Source: Neisseria montereyensis
GTDB taxonomy: Bacteria > Pseudomonadota > Gammaproteobacteria > Burkholderiales > Neisseriaceae
Reading direction: 5' to 3'
Length of the DNA: 64,000 nt
NCBI RefSeq assembly: GCF_024834045.1
Contig: NZ_JANUXW010000001.1
Span: 62,001-126,000, forward strand
Part shown: piece by piece, positions 1-11,133 of the stretch
Position numbering within the stretch: the first letter of the stretch is position 1
How the letters are laid out: each line of letters starts with the position of its first letter
Program-made: the position numbers and the translations under genes
Notes under the pieces: generated by a model
Databases searched by the model: none
Seen by the model: the letters and a program-made list of their open reading frames with translations, nothing else
Told to the model about the DNA's origin: nothing

Positions 1-95
1 TTATCGAGCAACGCCAAGACGGCAAAATCATCCGCCCGAGTGCCAACTATACCGGCCCCGATGATTTGGCTTTCGTACCGATAGACGAACGTTAA
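1..95 (+). CDS. 3' end of an unidentified protein (partial)
   Basis: An open frame enters from the left edge and stops at TAA 93-95. The last 30 residues are hydrophilic and end in AFVPIDER. I do not recognise the family from so short a piece. The frame is followed by a DUS-pair terminator, which supports it as a genuine gene end rather than a chance frame. Confidence 0.6.
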   Translation, partial: IEQRQDGKIIRPSANYTGPDDLAFVPIDER

Positions 96-150
96 TCCGA
101 ACTAATAAAGGTACGGCCGGCATTCGCCAGACGTACCTTTTTATTATCTT

Positions 151-193
151 CTTTTCAGACGGCCTCTATTTATTTTATAGGCCGTCTGAAAAG
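151..193 (+). terminator. DUS-pair terminator
   Basis: Inverted DUS copies (left arm 151-164, right arm 180-193) form a 14-bp stem after the partial gene. The hairpin also serves as two DNA uptake sequences. Confidence 0.7.
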
Positions 194-334
194 AACATCA
201 TCCCCTGATTATGATTCAGTTAAAACAGCAGAAAAACCGTTTGGAAATATTCACCCGAATAGGCGGCAGACAGTACAATAACGCCCTTACAACAGGCATA
301 GATGCCTATTTCCCAAGTGAATACGGTGAGCAAA

Positions 335-979
335 ATGAAAAAATCGACCCAAACAACTTATTCCGCAACACTGTTAACCGCCCTTATCGGCAGCCTTCTC
401 TTATCCGCCTGCGTCGAACAAAGCAGGGCGAAACCGGCACAAGACACCGCCGCACCGCAAGCAGCCGCTACCACCGTAGCCGACACGCAAAAACAGCCCG
501 GGCATCTGCGTTTGGTGAATGATCTCGACCGCCCGCAAGACGGCTATTGCTTGGATGTGGTCGGATCCGGCGATTATGTCCGCTTCGATATGCCGATGAC
601 CGCCCACAATTGCAAACCCGGTCTTTATGCCGATGAAGCCGTGGTGATGGAAGACAACGGCATGATTCATTTCCCTGCTTACGGCGTATGCGCAACCGCA
701 GCCGGTATCAATAACACCATCTTGGCCGGTGCCGCCGTGATGCCGAAAGGATGCGGCGAACGCAGCCCGTTTTTAGAAGCACAACACTTGCAGCATTTTG
801 TCCACCGTCCGGACGGCCGCGTCGAATTACGCGGTTCGGGCTTGTGCTTAACCGTTGGCAATGAATCGGATTCGACCTTTGATCCCAACCACCGTTGGCG
901 CACGCTGTTTATGCAGCATTGCGAACAAGCACCGTTATCGCATTCGCAATGGCGTTTTGTGGTGCCGAAATCGTTGTGA
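335..979 (+). CDS. Predicted lipoprotein with ricin-B/beta-trefoil-like tail
   Basis: 214-residue predicted lipoprotein. The start at 335 puts a short basic N-terminus before a hydrophobic stretch and a lipobox ending LSAC, with Cys26 as the lipidated residue. In-frame GTG 326 and ATG 302 lie upstream but would spoil the signal peptide. After an Ala/Thr/Gln-rich linker, the region from about residue 65 has spaced motifs (GYCLDV, GVCATA, GLCLTVG, SQWRF) that resemble the Cys-rich, QxW-type repeats of ricin B lectins. That fold assignment is by eye. If correct, it is probably an envelope-anchored carbohydrate-binding or adhesive protein. The next gene follows after 57 nt with very different base composition, so co-function is uncertain. 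Confidence 0.75.
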   Translation: MKKSTQTTYSATLLTALIGSLLLSACVEQSRAKPAQDTAAPQAAATTVADTQKQPGHLRLVNDLDRPQDGYCLDVVGSGDYVRFDMPMTAHNCKPGLYADEAVVMEDNGMIHFPAYGVCATAAGINNTILAGAAVMPKGCGERSPFLEAQHLQHFVHRPDGRVELRGSGLCLTVGNESDSTFDPNHRWRTLFMQHCEQAPLSHSQWRFVVPKSL

Positions 980-1036
980 TGGAAAGATAGAATGGTTTTA
1001 TGAAATTAAGAACTTTTAATTTTAAGGTGTGGCAAG

Positions 1037-2491
1037 ATGGAAGATAAAAAACAAGATCAAAAAAATAATGTAGATAATGGTTCAACAGAAAATGGAAAGA
1101 CAACAAATAGTACAAACAAACAGAACGGGGGTTTTTGTAATTGCATTAAATCACTATTTAAATCATTTAGTAGCAAAAATGAGAAGCAAGGGCAAAGCGC
1201 AGAGCAAGGGCAAAGCGCAGAGCAAGGGCAAAGTGCAGACCAAGGGCAAAGCGTAGGTTCAGGAAATATTAAAGAAAATTTTAAATATTTTCTTGAATGT
1301 TGTTCTATGGGGATACCTATATTAACCCTACTATCCATTTTGTGGGGCGCAGTTATTGTTGATAAATACTTGGAATCTATTAATCAACAAAGCTTATTTG
1401 TAGAGGTTATCAGCCAACCCTCAGCTCTTATTAGTATAGTAATTGTTGAAGCTATACTTATGTCCGTTCTATTTATAGGATACGCTTGTCCATATTTATA
1501 TAAGATATTAATTATAAAAGAAAATTTAAAAAATAATGCTTTGAAAAAAAGAATTTGTGATTTTTTCGTTACTGCCATAGCGTTGGTTGTATTGCCAAAC
1601 TTCGTCATATTTCTTTTGTATCATTTTCCTCTTTGTGAGTGCTTTTGGGAGCTTGAGTGGGTATGGTTAACCTCTCTAGTAGTTCTAGTAATTATAGTCG
1701 AGATAGCCGTGGAAATTATACGCTGTAGGTATAAGCTTCCAAGAGATTTAGACTTATATCTAATAACAACACTTGCTATTTTATTCACTAATTTTTTGGG
1801 GGTTCCTATAATAAAAATACTAATAGATTCTCAACATGATACTCGCTTTTGGTGGGCATTGTTAGTTTTTCAATTGATTAATATATTCATTGCATCTTTT
1901 ATACGGAGTGATAAAGGGCCATTTTATATAAATTTACTATTCCCAGCTTTTATTTTATTTGGTATCCATATGGGGTTATTAACTTTCGGCGCTCAGAAAT
2001 TTACTTCAACTTTACTTTATCCGGTACGCTTTATAGAAAGGCCTACAGATTCAAGTTGGTATTTATTACAAAATAGAGTTCAGAATGTTAATGGAGGGGC
2101 AGAAATAAATGGTATTAATATTGATGACTTAACTAAGTTAAAAGAAAATTTTCATGGCGGTACTGAGTTAAAAGAAAATTTTAATAGTGATCAGTTGTAT
2201 TTTTTAAAAAGACAGCCTGTTTCCATACAGCTGCCTATATTTTTAAATTTATTGCAAAATACTTTGTATCTTATTAATGAAAAAAATACAGCTATAAAAC
2301 TTCTGAATACACAAAAAAGATCTAATGCACTTTATGGCTATATGGCTTGGAATCTTGGCGATACTAAGCTTTTTTGTCCTAAGAGTGTAACAGATTTAAG
2401 TAAAAAAGATAATGCTGTCAACTGTTTGAAAATTAACGGACATTTTTTACAACCGTTGGATGCCGGTTATATTTCATCTGATACGGAATAA
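1037..2491 (+). CDS. AT-rich polytopic membrane protein of unknown function
   Basis: 484 residues, no family recognised. The first ~75 residues are hydrophilic (Lys/Asn/Gln-rich) and contain a four-fold repeat of a GQSAEQ-type hexapeptide. Roughly residues 90-330 carry about seven or eight hydrophobic segments typical of an inner-membrane protein. The last ~150 residues look soluble and contain a duplicated LKENF motif. The gene is visibly much richer in A/T than its neighbours, uses many AAT/AAA/TTA codons and has no DUS inside, all consistent with recent import. A short fragment in another frame follows immediately. Start ATG 1037 is preceded by AAGGTGTGGCAAG, a fair ribosome-binding site. 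Confidence 0.75.
   Translation: MEDKKQDQKNNVDNGSTENGKTTNSTNKQNGGFCNCIKSLFKSFSSKNEKQGQSAEQGQSAEQGQSADQGQSVGSGNIKENFKYFLECCSMGIPILTLLSILWGAVIVDKYLESINQQSLFVEVISQPSALISIVIVEAILMSVLFIGYACPYLYKILIIKENLKNNALKKRICDFFVTAIALVVLPNFVIFLLYHFPLCECFWELEWVWLTSLVVLVIIVEIAVEIIRCRYKLPRDLDLYLITTLAILFTNFLGVPIIKILIDSQHDTRFWWALLVFQLINIFIASFIRSDKGPFYINLLFPAFILFGIHMGLLTFGAQKFTSTLLYPVRFIERPTDSSWYLLQNRVQNVNGGAEINGINIDDLTKLKENFHGGTELKENFNSDQLYFLKRQPVSIQLPIFLNLLQNTLYLINEKNTAIKLLNTQKRSNALYGYMAWNLGDTKLFCPKSVTDLSKKDNAVNCLKINGHFLQPLDAGYISSDTE
1187..1258 (+). repeat. Four tandem 18-bp in-frame repeats
   Basis: Four head-to-tail copies of an 18-bp unit beginning CAAGGGCAAAGCGCAGAG lie at 1187-1204, 1205-1222, 1223-1240 and 1241-1258; the last two carry substitutions. 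Because 18 is a multiple of 3, copy-number change would lengthen or shorten the Gln/Ser-rich N-terminal region without breaking the frame. Confidence 0.9.
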
Positions 2492-2493
2492 AA

Positions 2494-2550
2494 TTTGATG
2501 CCGATAAATCAAAAGCTATTAGCAAGATTGATAATGCTTTAGATAAATAA
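2494..2550 (+). pseudogene. Possible C-terminal gene scrap
   Basis: Just past the membrane-protein stop, a different frame reads FDADKSKAISKIDNALDK and then stops at 2548-2550. It has no start codon, being closed by a TGA just upstream. The charged, helical character looks protein-like rather than random, so this may be the tail of a gene deleted when the AT-rich segment arrived. Weak evidence. Confidence 0.3.
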
Positions 2551-2610
2551 AGTGAAATCGTATAAAGGCCGTCTGAAAAACTTTATTTAGCAATAAAAAG
2601 GCTGCCCATT

Positions 2611-3480
2611 ATGAAACCCAAAGACTATCTGCTGATATTGCTGGTTATCAGTATATGGGGCGTGAATTTCCTGTTTATGAAGTTTGCCCTGAACGAAGTA
2701 CCGCCGTTGGTATTGGGGGCATTGCGCTTTTTGTGTGTGGTGTTTCCCGCGCTGTTTTTGATTAAACGTCCGGCGGTGCCGTGGTATTTGCTGATAGCTT
2801 ATGGACTCACCATTAATTTCGGCCAGTTTGCTTTGGTGTTTACCGCATTGGATTGGGGCTTGCCGACAGGCTTGGCGGCTTTGATGTTGCAGGTGCAGGT
2901 ATTTTTTACCGTGTTGATTGCCGGTGTGTTGTTGCACGAGCCGGTGCTTGCCCATCATCTTGGCGGCATGTGTACCGCGGCGGTCGGTTTGGTGTTAATC
3001 GGTGTCGGCCAGTATCAAGGGCATTTGCCGTTGGCGGCTATTTGGCCGGTTTTCGGGGCGGCGGCATCCTGGGCTTGCGGCAATATTATTGTGAAACGCA
3101 TCGGCAGAGTGAATGCTTTGTCGTTGGTGGTGTGGGGCGGGATTCCCGCTTTTGCCGCCTTTGCTTCGGTTGCGCTGCTGGTGTATGGCTTCGGCGGCGT
3201 GGTGCAGCACCTTGCCAGTCTGACTTGGAAAGGTATATCGGGGGTTTTGTTTATCGCCTATGTGTCCAGCCTGGTCGGCTATACCGGCTGGGGGGCGTTG
3301 TTGGCAAAACATCCGGCCGGTAAGGTTACGCCGTTTGCTTTATTGGTGCCGGTGGTGGCTTTATTGGCCGGCTACTTGGTATTAAACGAACGCTTGGGGT
3401 TGTGGCATTGGCTTGGTATTGTTACCGTTATCAGCGGCTTGTTATGGCATGTATCCGGCGGCCGTTGGCGCACTAAATAA
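2611..3480 (+). CDS. eamA: EamA-family transporter (O-acetylserine/cysteine exporter-like)
   Basis: 289 residues with ten predicted membrane helices in two EamA (DUF6) repeats, the typical drug/metabolite-transporter size. The N-terminal IWGVNFLFMKFAL and the second-half GYLVLNERL motif match the E. coli EamA/YdeD subgroup, which exports cysteine-pathway metabolites. The substrate here is inferred, not shown. A single uptake sequence (about 2566-2578) lies just upstream, and a degenerate inverted DUS pair follows the stop codon. It stands alone, with no co-oriented partner in an evident operon. Confidence 0.85.
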   Translation: MKPKDYLLILLVISIWGVNFLFMKFALNEVPPLVLGALRFLCVVFPALFLIKRPAVPWYLLIAYGLTINFGQFALVFTALDWGLPTGLAALMLQVQVFFTVLIAGVLLHEPVLAHHLGGMCTAAVGLVLIGVGQYQGHLPLAAIWPVFGAAASWACGNIIVKRIGRVNALSLVVWGGIPAFAAFASVALLVYGFGGVVQHLASLTWKGISGVLFIAYVSSLVGYTGWGALLAKHPAGKVTPFALLVPVVALLAGYLVLNERLGLWHWLGIVTVISGLLWHVSGGRWRTK

Positions 3481-3505
3481 AGCCATATACAAATAGACAA
3501 TAGGA

Positions 3506-3536
3506 TTTTTTCAGACGGCCTGATGCCATCTGAAAA
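3506..3536 (+). terminator. Degenerate DUS-pair terminator
   Basis: TTTTCAGACGGC is followed by GCCATCTGAAAA, an inverted DUS pair in which the right copy carries one substitution. It sits after the EamA transporter gene and before acnD. Confidence 0.55.
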
Positions 3537-3596
3537 CCCAAAACGGCATTTCGAATGCCTGATTGAATAAAAGAAAAATATATTGAAGGAGCAACT

Positions 3597-6203
3597 ATGA
3601 AAACCAACCAAATCTACCGTAAACCCCTGCCCGGGTCTAATTTGGAATATTACGATGCCCGCGCAGCCTGCGAAGCCATCAAGCCGGGTTCATACGATAC
3701 CTTGCCCTATACCTCGCGCATTCTGGCTGAAAATCTGGTGAACCGTGCGGAAACAACCGACTTGGCCACTTTGAACAGCTGGCTGTCGCAATTAATCGAA
3801 CGCAAACAGGAAATCGACTTTCCTTGGTTTCCGGCGCGGGTGGTGTGCCATGATATTTTGGGGCAGACGGCGTTGGTGGATTTGGCGGGGCTGCGCGATG
3901 CGATTGCCGAAAAAGGTGGTGATCCGGCCAAAGTGAATCCCGTTGTGCAAACCCAATTGATTGTCGACCACTCTTTGGCGGTGGAGTGCGGCGGTTTTGA
4001 TCCGGATGCGTTTGCCAAAAACCGTGCGATTGAAGACCGACGCAATGAAGACCGCTTCCACTTTATCAACTGGACAAAAACCGCTTTTGAAAATGTAGAC
4101 GTGATTCCGGCGGGCAACGGCATTATGCACCAGATTAATTTGGAAAAAATGTCGCCCGTGGTTCAGGTAAAAGACGGTGTGGCCTTTCCCGATACCTGCG
4201 TCGGCACCGACAGCCATACGCCGCATGTGGATTCTTTGGGCGTGATTTCCGTCGGCGTGGGCGGTTTGGAAGCGGAAACGGTGATGCTCGGCCGTGCTTC
4301 GATGATGCGCCTGCCCGATATTGTCGGCGTGGAGCTGACGGGCAAACGCCATCCGGGTATTACCGCAACCGATATTGTGTTGGCCTTAACCGAGTTTTTG
4401 CGTAAAGAGCGTGTGGTCGGGGCGTTTGTGGAATTTTTCGGCGAAGGGGTAGCCGGTTTATCGGTTGGTGACCGCGCCACGATTTCCAATATGACGCCGG
4501 AGTATGGTGCTACGGCGGCGATGTTTGCCATTGATCAGCAAACCATTGATTATTTGAAGCTGACAGGCCGCGACGACGAGCAGGTCAAATTGGTGGAAAA
4601 CTATGCCAAAACCGCCGGTTTATGGGCGGATACTTTGAAAAACGCCGTTTATCCGCGCGTATTGAAGTTTGATTTATCCAATGTCGGCCGCAATATGGCC
4701 GGCCCGAGTAATCCGCATGCCCGTGTTGCAACGGCCGATTTGGCGAAAAAAGGCATTGCCGCACCTTATGAAGAGCCGACCGACGGCCACATGCCCGACG
4801 GGGCGGTGATTATTGCCGCGATTACCAGCTGCACCAATACTTCCAATCCGCGCAATGTGGTGGCGGCCGCTTTATTGGCGCGTAAAGCCAATGAATTGGG
4901 GCTGACCCGTAAACCGTGGGTAAAATCTTCGTTCGCGCCGGGCTCGAAAGTAGCCGAACTGTATTTGAAAGAAGCAGGCCTGCTGCCCGAATTGGAAAAA
5001 CTCGGCTTCGGCATTGTGGCATTTGCCTGCACCACCTGCAACGGCATGAGCGGCGCGCTTGATCCGAAAATACAGCAGGAAATTATCGACCGCGATTTGT
5101 ATGCCACCGCCGTATTGTCGGGCAACCGCAATTTCGACGGCCGTATCCATCCCTATGCCAAACAGGCGTTTCTCGCTTCGCCGCCTTTGGTGGTGGCCTA
5201 TGCTATTGCGGGCAGCATCCGCTTCGATATTGAAAACGATGTATTGGGTGTGGTCGACGGCAAAGAAATCCGCTTGCAGGATATCTGGCCGAGCGATGAG
5301 GAAATCGACGCGATTGTGGCCGAATATGTGAAACCGCAGCAGTTCCGCGATGTGTATATTCCTATGTTCGACACCGGAACGGCGGAAAAAGCCCCCAGCC
5401 CGCTATATGATTGGCGCCCGATGTCAACCTATATCCGCCGTCCGCCGTATTGGGAAGGCGCATTAGCAGGCGAACGCACGCTGAAAGGTATGCGGCCGCT
5501 GGCGATTCTGCCCGACAATATCACCACCGACCACCTTTCACCCTCAAATGCCATTTTGCCGACCAGTGCGGCGGGCGAATATCTGGCCAAAATGGGGCTG
5601 CCGGAAGAGGACTTTAACTCTTATGCCACCCACCGCGGCGACCACCTCACCGCGCAACGGGCGACCTTCGCCAATCCGAAACTCTTTAACGAAATGGTGA
5701 AAAACGAAGACGGCACCACCAAGCAGGGCTCGTTGGCGCGTGTGGAGCCGGAAGGCCAAGTGATGCGGATGTGGGAGGCGATTGAAACCTATATGAACCG
5801 CAAACAGCCGCTGATTATTATTGCCGGCGCCGATTACGGCCAAGGTTCCAGCCGCGACTGGGCGGCCAAAGGCGTGCGGCTGGCTGGTGTGGAAGCGATT
5901 GTGGCCGAAGGTTTCGAGCGTATCCACCGCACCAATTTGATTGGTATGGGCGTATTGCCGCTGCAATTTAAAGAAGGGGTGAACCGCCATACGCTGCAAT
6001 TGGACGGCACGGAAACTTATGACGTGGTTGGCGAGCGCAAACCGCGTGCCGAGTTGACGCTGTTGGTGCACCGTAAAAACGGCGAAACGGTGGAAGTGCC
6101 CGTTATCTGCCGTTTGGATACCGCCGAAGAAGTGTTGATTTACGAAGCGGGCGGTGTGTTGCAACGTTTTGCACAAGACTTTTTAGAAGGTACGGCGGCT
6201 TGA
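3597..6203 (+). CDS. acnD: Fe/S-dependent 2-methylisocitrate dehydratase AcnD
   Basis: 868-residue aconitase-superfamily enzyme. AcnD dehydrates 2-methylcitrate to 2-methyl-cis-aconitate in the methylcitrate cycle that burns propionyl-CoA. The N-terminal run RKPLPGS...YYDARAA and the ALPYTSR-like segment are characteristic of AcnD rather than AcnA or AcnB. [4Fe-4S] ligands are visible as Cys412 (SCTNTSNP) and Cys478/Cys481 (CTTCNG). The swivel domain carries the DYGQGSSRDWAAKG motif in the last quarter. The start is supported by GAAGGAGCAACT just before ATG 3597. AcnD normally needs PrpF and sits with prpB/prpC, but none of those genes is adjacent here. Confidence 0.93.
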   Translation: MKTNQIYRKPLPGSNLEYYDARAACEAIKPGSYDTLPYTSRILAENLVNRAETTDLATLNSWLSQLIERKQEIDFPWFPARVVCHDILGQTALVDLAGLRDAIAEKGGDPAKVNPVVQTQLIVDHSLAVECGGFDPDAFAKNRAIEDRRNEDRFHFINWTKTAFENVDVIPAGNGIMHQINLEKMSPVVQVKDGVAFPDTCVGTDSHTPHVDSLGVISVGVGGLEAETVMLGRASMMRLPDIVGVELTGKRHPGITATDIVLALTEFLRKERVVGAFVEFFGEGVAGLSVGDRATISNMTPEYGATAAMFAIDQQTIDYLKLTGRDDEQVKLVENYAKTAGLWADTLKNAVYPRVLKFDLSNVGRNMAGPSNPHARVATADLAKKGIAAPYEEPTDGHMPDGAVIIAAITSCTNTSNPRNVVAAALLARKANELGLTRKPWVKSSFAPGSKVAELYLKEAGLLPELEKLGFGIVAFACTTCNGMSGALDPKIQQEIIDRDLYATAVLSGNRNFDGRIHPYAKQAFLASPPLVVAYAIAGSIRFDIENDVLGVVDGKEIRLQDIWPSDEEIDAIVAEYVKPQQFRDVYIPMFDTGTAEKAPSPLYDWRPMSTYIRRPPYWEGALAGERTLKGMRPLAILPDNITTDHLSPSNAILPTSAAGEYLAKMGLPEEDFNSYATHRGDHLTAQRATFANPKLFNEMVKNEDGTTKQGSLARVEPEGQVMRMWEAIETYMNRKQPLIIIAGADYGQGSSRDWAAKGVRLAGVEAIVAEGFERIHRTNLIGMGVLPLQFKEGVNRHTLQLDGTETYDVVGERKPRAELTLLVHRKNGETVEVPVICRLDTAEEVLIYEAGGVLQRFAQDFLEGTAA

Positions 6204-6237
6204 GCTGTATAAAACAATAGTGAACCGCTAAAACAAT

Positions 6238-6276
6238 ATTTCAGACGGCCTTAGCTTTATTGGAGGCCGTCTGAAA
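6238..6276 (+). terminator. DUS-pair terminator after acnD
   Basis: Inverted uptake sequences with a loop of about 14 nt lie 35 nt past the acnD stop. Confidence 0.7.
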
Positions 6277-6301
6277 CTTATAGTGCGATGATTGTAAAAA
6301 C

Positions 6302-6330
6302 AGGCCGTCTGAAATGGTTTCAGACGGCCT
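6302..6330 (-). terminator. DUS-pair terminator before argG end
   Basis: A perfect AGGCCGTCTGAAA / TTTCAGACGGCCT stem with a tiny loop. It is the second of two back-to-back hairpins between the convergent acnD and argG and probably serves argG on the minus strand. Confidence 0.7.
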
Positions 6331-6357
6331 ATGATTTATCGAATTCGATATAAAGGC

Positions 6358-8651
<2,294 letters not shown>

Positions 8652-8677
8652 AATAACAAGATGATTGAATAAGATAC

Positions 8678-8706
8678 AGGCCGTCTGAAAAGGTTTCAGA
8701 CGGCCT
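8678..8706 (+). terminator. DUS-pair terminator
   Basis: A perfect inverted DUS pair with a short loop, 26 nt after the CinA-like gene. Confidence 0.75.
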
Positions 8707-8769
8707 GATTGTTGATGGTGGTTTCGGTTTGATTGAAACGGTTATGGTGGGCGGATATAGCCAAACGGC

Positions 8770-8798
8770 TGTTTCTCATGAAGCCGATACTGTATAAT
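8770..8798 (+). promoter_or_regulatory. Probable promoter of the ETF-QO gene
   Basis: A perfect TATAAT is at 8793-8798. The hexamer 17 bp upstream (8770-8775) is a poor -35 match. A single DUS at about 8821-8833 follows in the leader. Confidence 0.4.
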
Positions 8799-8884
8799 TA
8801 TCTGTTTTTAAAAACCATAAAAGGCCGTCTGAAAATATTATCGGGCGCGCAAACAACTACCATATAGAAAATAGGAACGCCACC

Positions 8885-10546
8885 ATGAGCGAAACCATAG
8901 AACGCGACAGCATGCAATATGATGTTGTGATTGTCGGCGCGGGGCCGTCGGGCTTGTCGGCTGCCATCCGATTGAAACAGCTTGCCCAACAGCAAGAGCG
9001 TGAGATTAGTGTATGCGTGGTGGAAAAGGGCTCGGAAGTCGGCGCACACATTTTGGCCGGTGCAGTGATTGACCCGCACGCTTTAGACGAACTGCTGCCC
9101 GATTGGCGGGAATTGGGAGCGCCGCTTAACCGCAGTGTCACCGAAGATCAGGTTTTGTTTCTCACGCAAAAAAAAGCCGTCCGCCTACCGGTTACCCCCA
9201 ATTTTGACAATAAAGGCTACCATATCATCAGCTTGGGCGAATTGTGCCGTTGGCTGGCGGAGCAGGCGGAAAATCTCGGCGTGGAAATTTATCCCGGATT
9301 TGCCGCCGCCGAAGTGCTGTATCACCCCGACGGTTCGGTAAAAGGTATTGCCACCGGTAATATGGGTGTGGATAAAAATGGCGAGCCGACCGACCAATTC
9401 CAACCGGGCATGGAATTATGGGCGCAGCAAACCATTTTCGCCGAAGGCTGCCGCGGTTCGCTAACCAAACAGCTTATCCGCCAATATGCTTTGGATAGGG
9501 ATTGCCAGCCGCAAACCTACGGCCTTGGCATTAAAGAAATTTGGGAAGTGCCCGAAAGCCAATGCCAACCGGGCTTGGTGATACATAGTACAGGCTGGCC
9601 GTTGGATAGCAAAACCTATGGCGGCTCTTTTATTTACCATTTGGACAATAATCAGATTGCCGTCGGTTTTGTGGTCGGTTTGGATTATCAAAACCCTTAT
9701 CTTTCCCCGTTTGAAGAATTTCAGCGCTTTAAAACCCATCCCGAAATCCGCAAAATATTCGAGGGCGGCCGCCGCATTGCTTATGGTGCGCGCGCCATCA
9801 GCGAAGGTGGTTTGCAAAGCCTGCCGAAACTGACTTTTTCCGGCGGTGTGTTGGTCGGCGATACGGCAGGATTTTTAAATGTACCGCGTATCAAAGGCAT
9901 TCATACGGCGATGAAATCGGCAATGCTGGCGGCAGAGGCTGTTTTCCCGTTATTGGATAATTTGGAAGAAATCGAAGCGGTACAAAGCGGTAAAGAAGCC
10001 GCAGCTTATGAGCAGTTGTTTAGGGAAAGTTGGCTGTATCAAGAGCTGCATGCAGTGCGCAATATCCGCCCGGCGTTTAAGTGGGGATCGTTTCCGGCGA
10101 TGGCCTATACCGGTTTGGAATTGTATGTTTTCAAGGGTAAGGCACCGTGGACATTAAAGCATCACGGTTCGGATAATGATTCGTTGAAAAAAGCAGCCGT
10201 TAGCCGCCCGATTGATTATCCGAAACCCGACGGCAAACTGACTTTCGACCGTTTGAGCAGTGTGTTTCTCGCCAATGTGAGCCATGAAGAAAACCAGCCT
10301 GTTCACCTTGTTTTGAAAAATCAGCAGGTGATGTTGGATATAAACCTGAAAGATTATGCTTCGCCGGAAACCCGTTATTGCCCGGCAGGGGTATATGAAA
10401 TCGTAGAAAAAGAGGGTAAACAGGCGTTGCAGATTAATGCTGCCAACTGCGTACATTGCAAAACCTGCGATATTAAAGACCCGACCCAAAATATTGTTTG
10501 GACTTGCCCTGAAGGTGGCGGCGGGCCGAATTATGAAGCAATGTAG
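8885..10546 (+). CDS. Electron transfer flavoprotein-ubiquinone oxidoreductase
   Basis: 553 residues, full length for ETF-QO. It passes electrons from reduced ETF to ubiquinone at the inner membrane. The FAD Rossmann motif VIVGAGPSGLSAA lies near residue 18. The C-terminal ferredoxin-like part has the four cysteines of a [4Fe-4S] cluster (CPAG..., then CVHCKTCDIKDPTQN). AATAGGAAC precedes the ATG at suitable spacing. It is monocistronic between two DUS hairpins; the partner genes etfA/etfB are not in this window. Confidence 0.93.
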   Translation: MSETIERDSMQYDVVIVGAGPSGLSAAIRLKQLAQQQEREISVCVVEKGSEVGAHILAGAVIDPHALDELLPDWRELGAPLNRSVTEDQVLFLTQKKAVRLPVTPNFDNKGYHIISLGELCRWLAEQAENLGVEIYPGFAAAEVLYHPDGSVKGIATGNMGVDKNGEPTDQFQPGMELWAQQTIFAEGCRGSLTKQLIRQYALDRDCQPQTYGLGIKEIWEVPESQCQPGLVIHSTGWPLDSKTYGGSFIYHLDNNQIAVGFVVGLDYQNPYLSPFEEFQRFKTHPEIRKIFEGGRRIAYGARAISEGGLQSLPKLTFSGGVLVGDTAGFLNVPRIKGIHTAMKSAMLAAEAVFPLLDNLEEIEAVQSGKEAAAYEQLFRESWLYQELHAVRNIRPAFKWGSFPAMAYTGLELYVFKGKAPWTLKHHGSDNDSLKKAAVSRPIDYPKPDGKLTFDRLSSVFLANVSHEENQPVHLVLKNQQVMLDINLKDYASPETRYCPAGVYEIVEKEGKQALQINAANCVHCKTCDIKDPTQNIVWTCPEGGGGPNYEAM

Positions 10547-10570
10547 TGTTTGTGGCATTTAATATTTAAA

Positions 10571-10607
10571 AAGAGGCCGTCTGAAACAGAAATTCAGACG
10601 GCCTCTT
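10571..10607. terminator. Bidirectional DUS-pair terminator
   Basis: AAGAGGCCGTCTGAA and its inverted copy form a 15-bp stem between the convergent ETF-QO gene and the small gene on the minus strand. Confidence 0.75.
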
Positions 10608-10621
10608 GATTTATTGATGCC

Positions 10622-10885
10622 TTATGCTTCGTTTTCAATACGGTTGCACTCAAGTTCCATATCGTTAATCACGCCTTGCAATTCTTCTACATAAGCGCCT
10701 TGTTTGTTGAGCAGGTCGCCCACTTTTTCGGCAAACAGTTTGTTTTTAAATTCACCTTCTGAAAAAGCCAGCCATTGTGAAGACAATTTTTCTGCATTGG
10801 TTTGCGCGTAGTGCTGCATTTCTTTGAGCTGATTAATAATATCGCGTGCATATTCTAGGGGTGTTTTTTGAGTTTCTTCAGCCAT
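10622..10885 (-). CDS. Small helical (coiled-coil) hypothetical protein
   Basis: 87 residues, acidic, soluble, with predicted helices throughout and heptad-like spacing (IINQLKEMQHYAQTNAEKL; VEELQGVINDMELECNRIENEA). No family is recognised; the size and helical character faintly recall phasin-like proteins, which I do not assert. The coding signal is supported by a strong AAAGGAGT ribosome-binding site 7 nt before the ATG, by normal base composition, and by the DUS terminator just after the stop. Confidence 0.7.
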   Translation of the reverse strand: MAEETQKTPLEYARDIINQLKEMQHYAQTNAEKLSSQWLAFSEGEFKNKLFAEKVGDLLNKQGAYVEELQGVINDMELECNRIENEA

Positions 10886-11080
10886 TGATTGACTCCTTTT
10901 TGTTATTAAAAATAAAAACGTAAACTACATTAACAAAATACATGGCAGGGCGCAAGCAGGCAAACGGCAGCTTGTGCTCGTAAAAACAGGCCGATTGGAA
11001 AAGCTTATGAAATAAGCAAAGTTATGATAAAAAGTGTCGAAAAATGGTTGTTTCAGACGGCCTATAAATACCTAATATAA

Positions 11081-11103
11081 CAAAAGCCCGTTTCGGGCTT
11101 TTG
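11081..11103 (-). terminator. Intrinsic terminator for murJ
   Basis: CAAAAGCCCG TTT CGGGCTTTTG is a compact GC-rich hairpin with a flanking A/T run, 31 nt beyond the murJ stop on the minus strand. A single DUS lies just beyond it. Confidence 0.8.
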
Positions 11104-11133
11104 AATGTTTGGTGATGCTGTTTAGTTGACTGC

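Noticed and set aside
211-522. Open frame overlapping the lipoprotein gene
   Set aside because: Low-complexity Arg/Tyr-rich translation in a shifted frame over a well-supported lipoprotein; no ribosome site.
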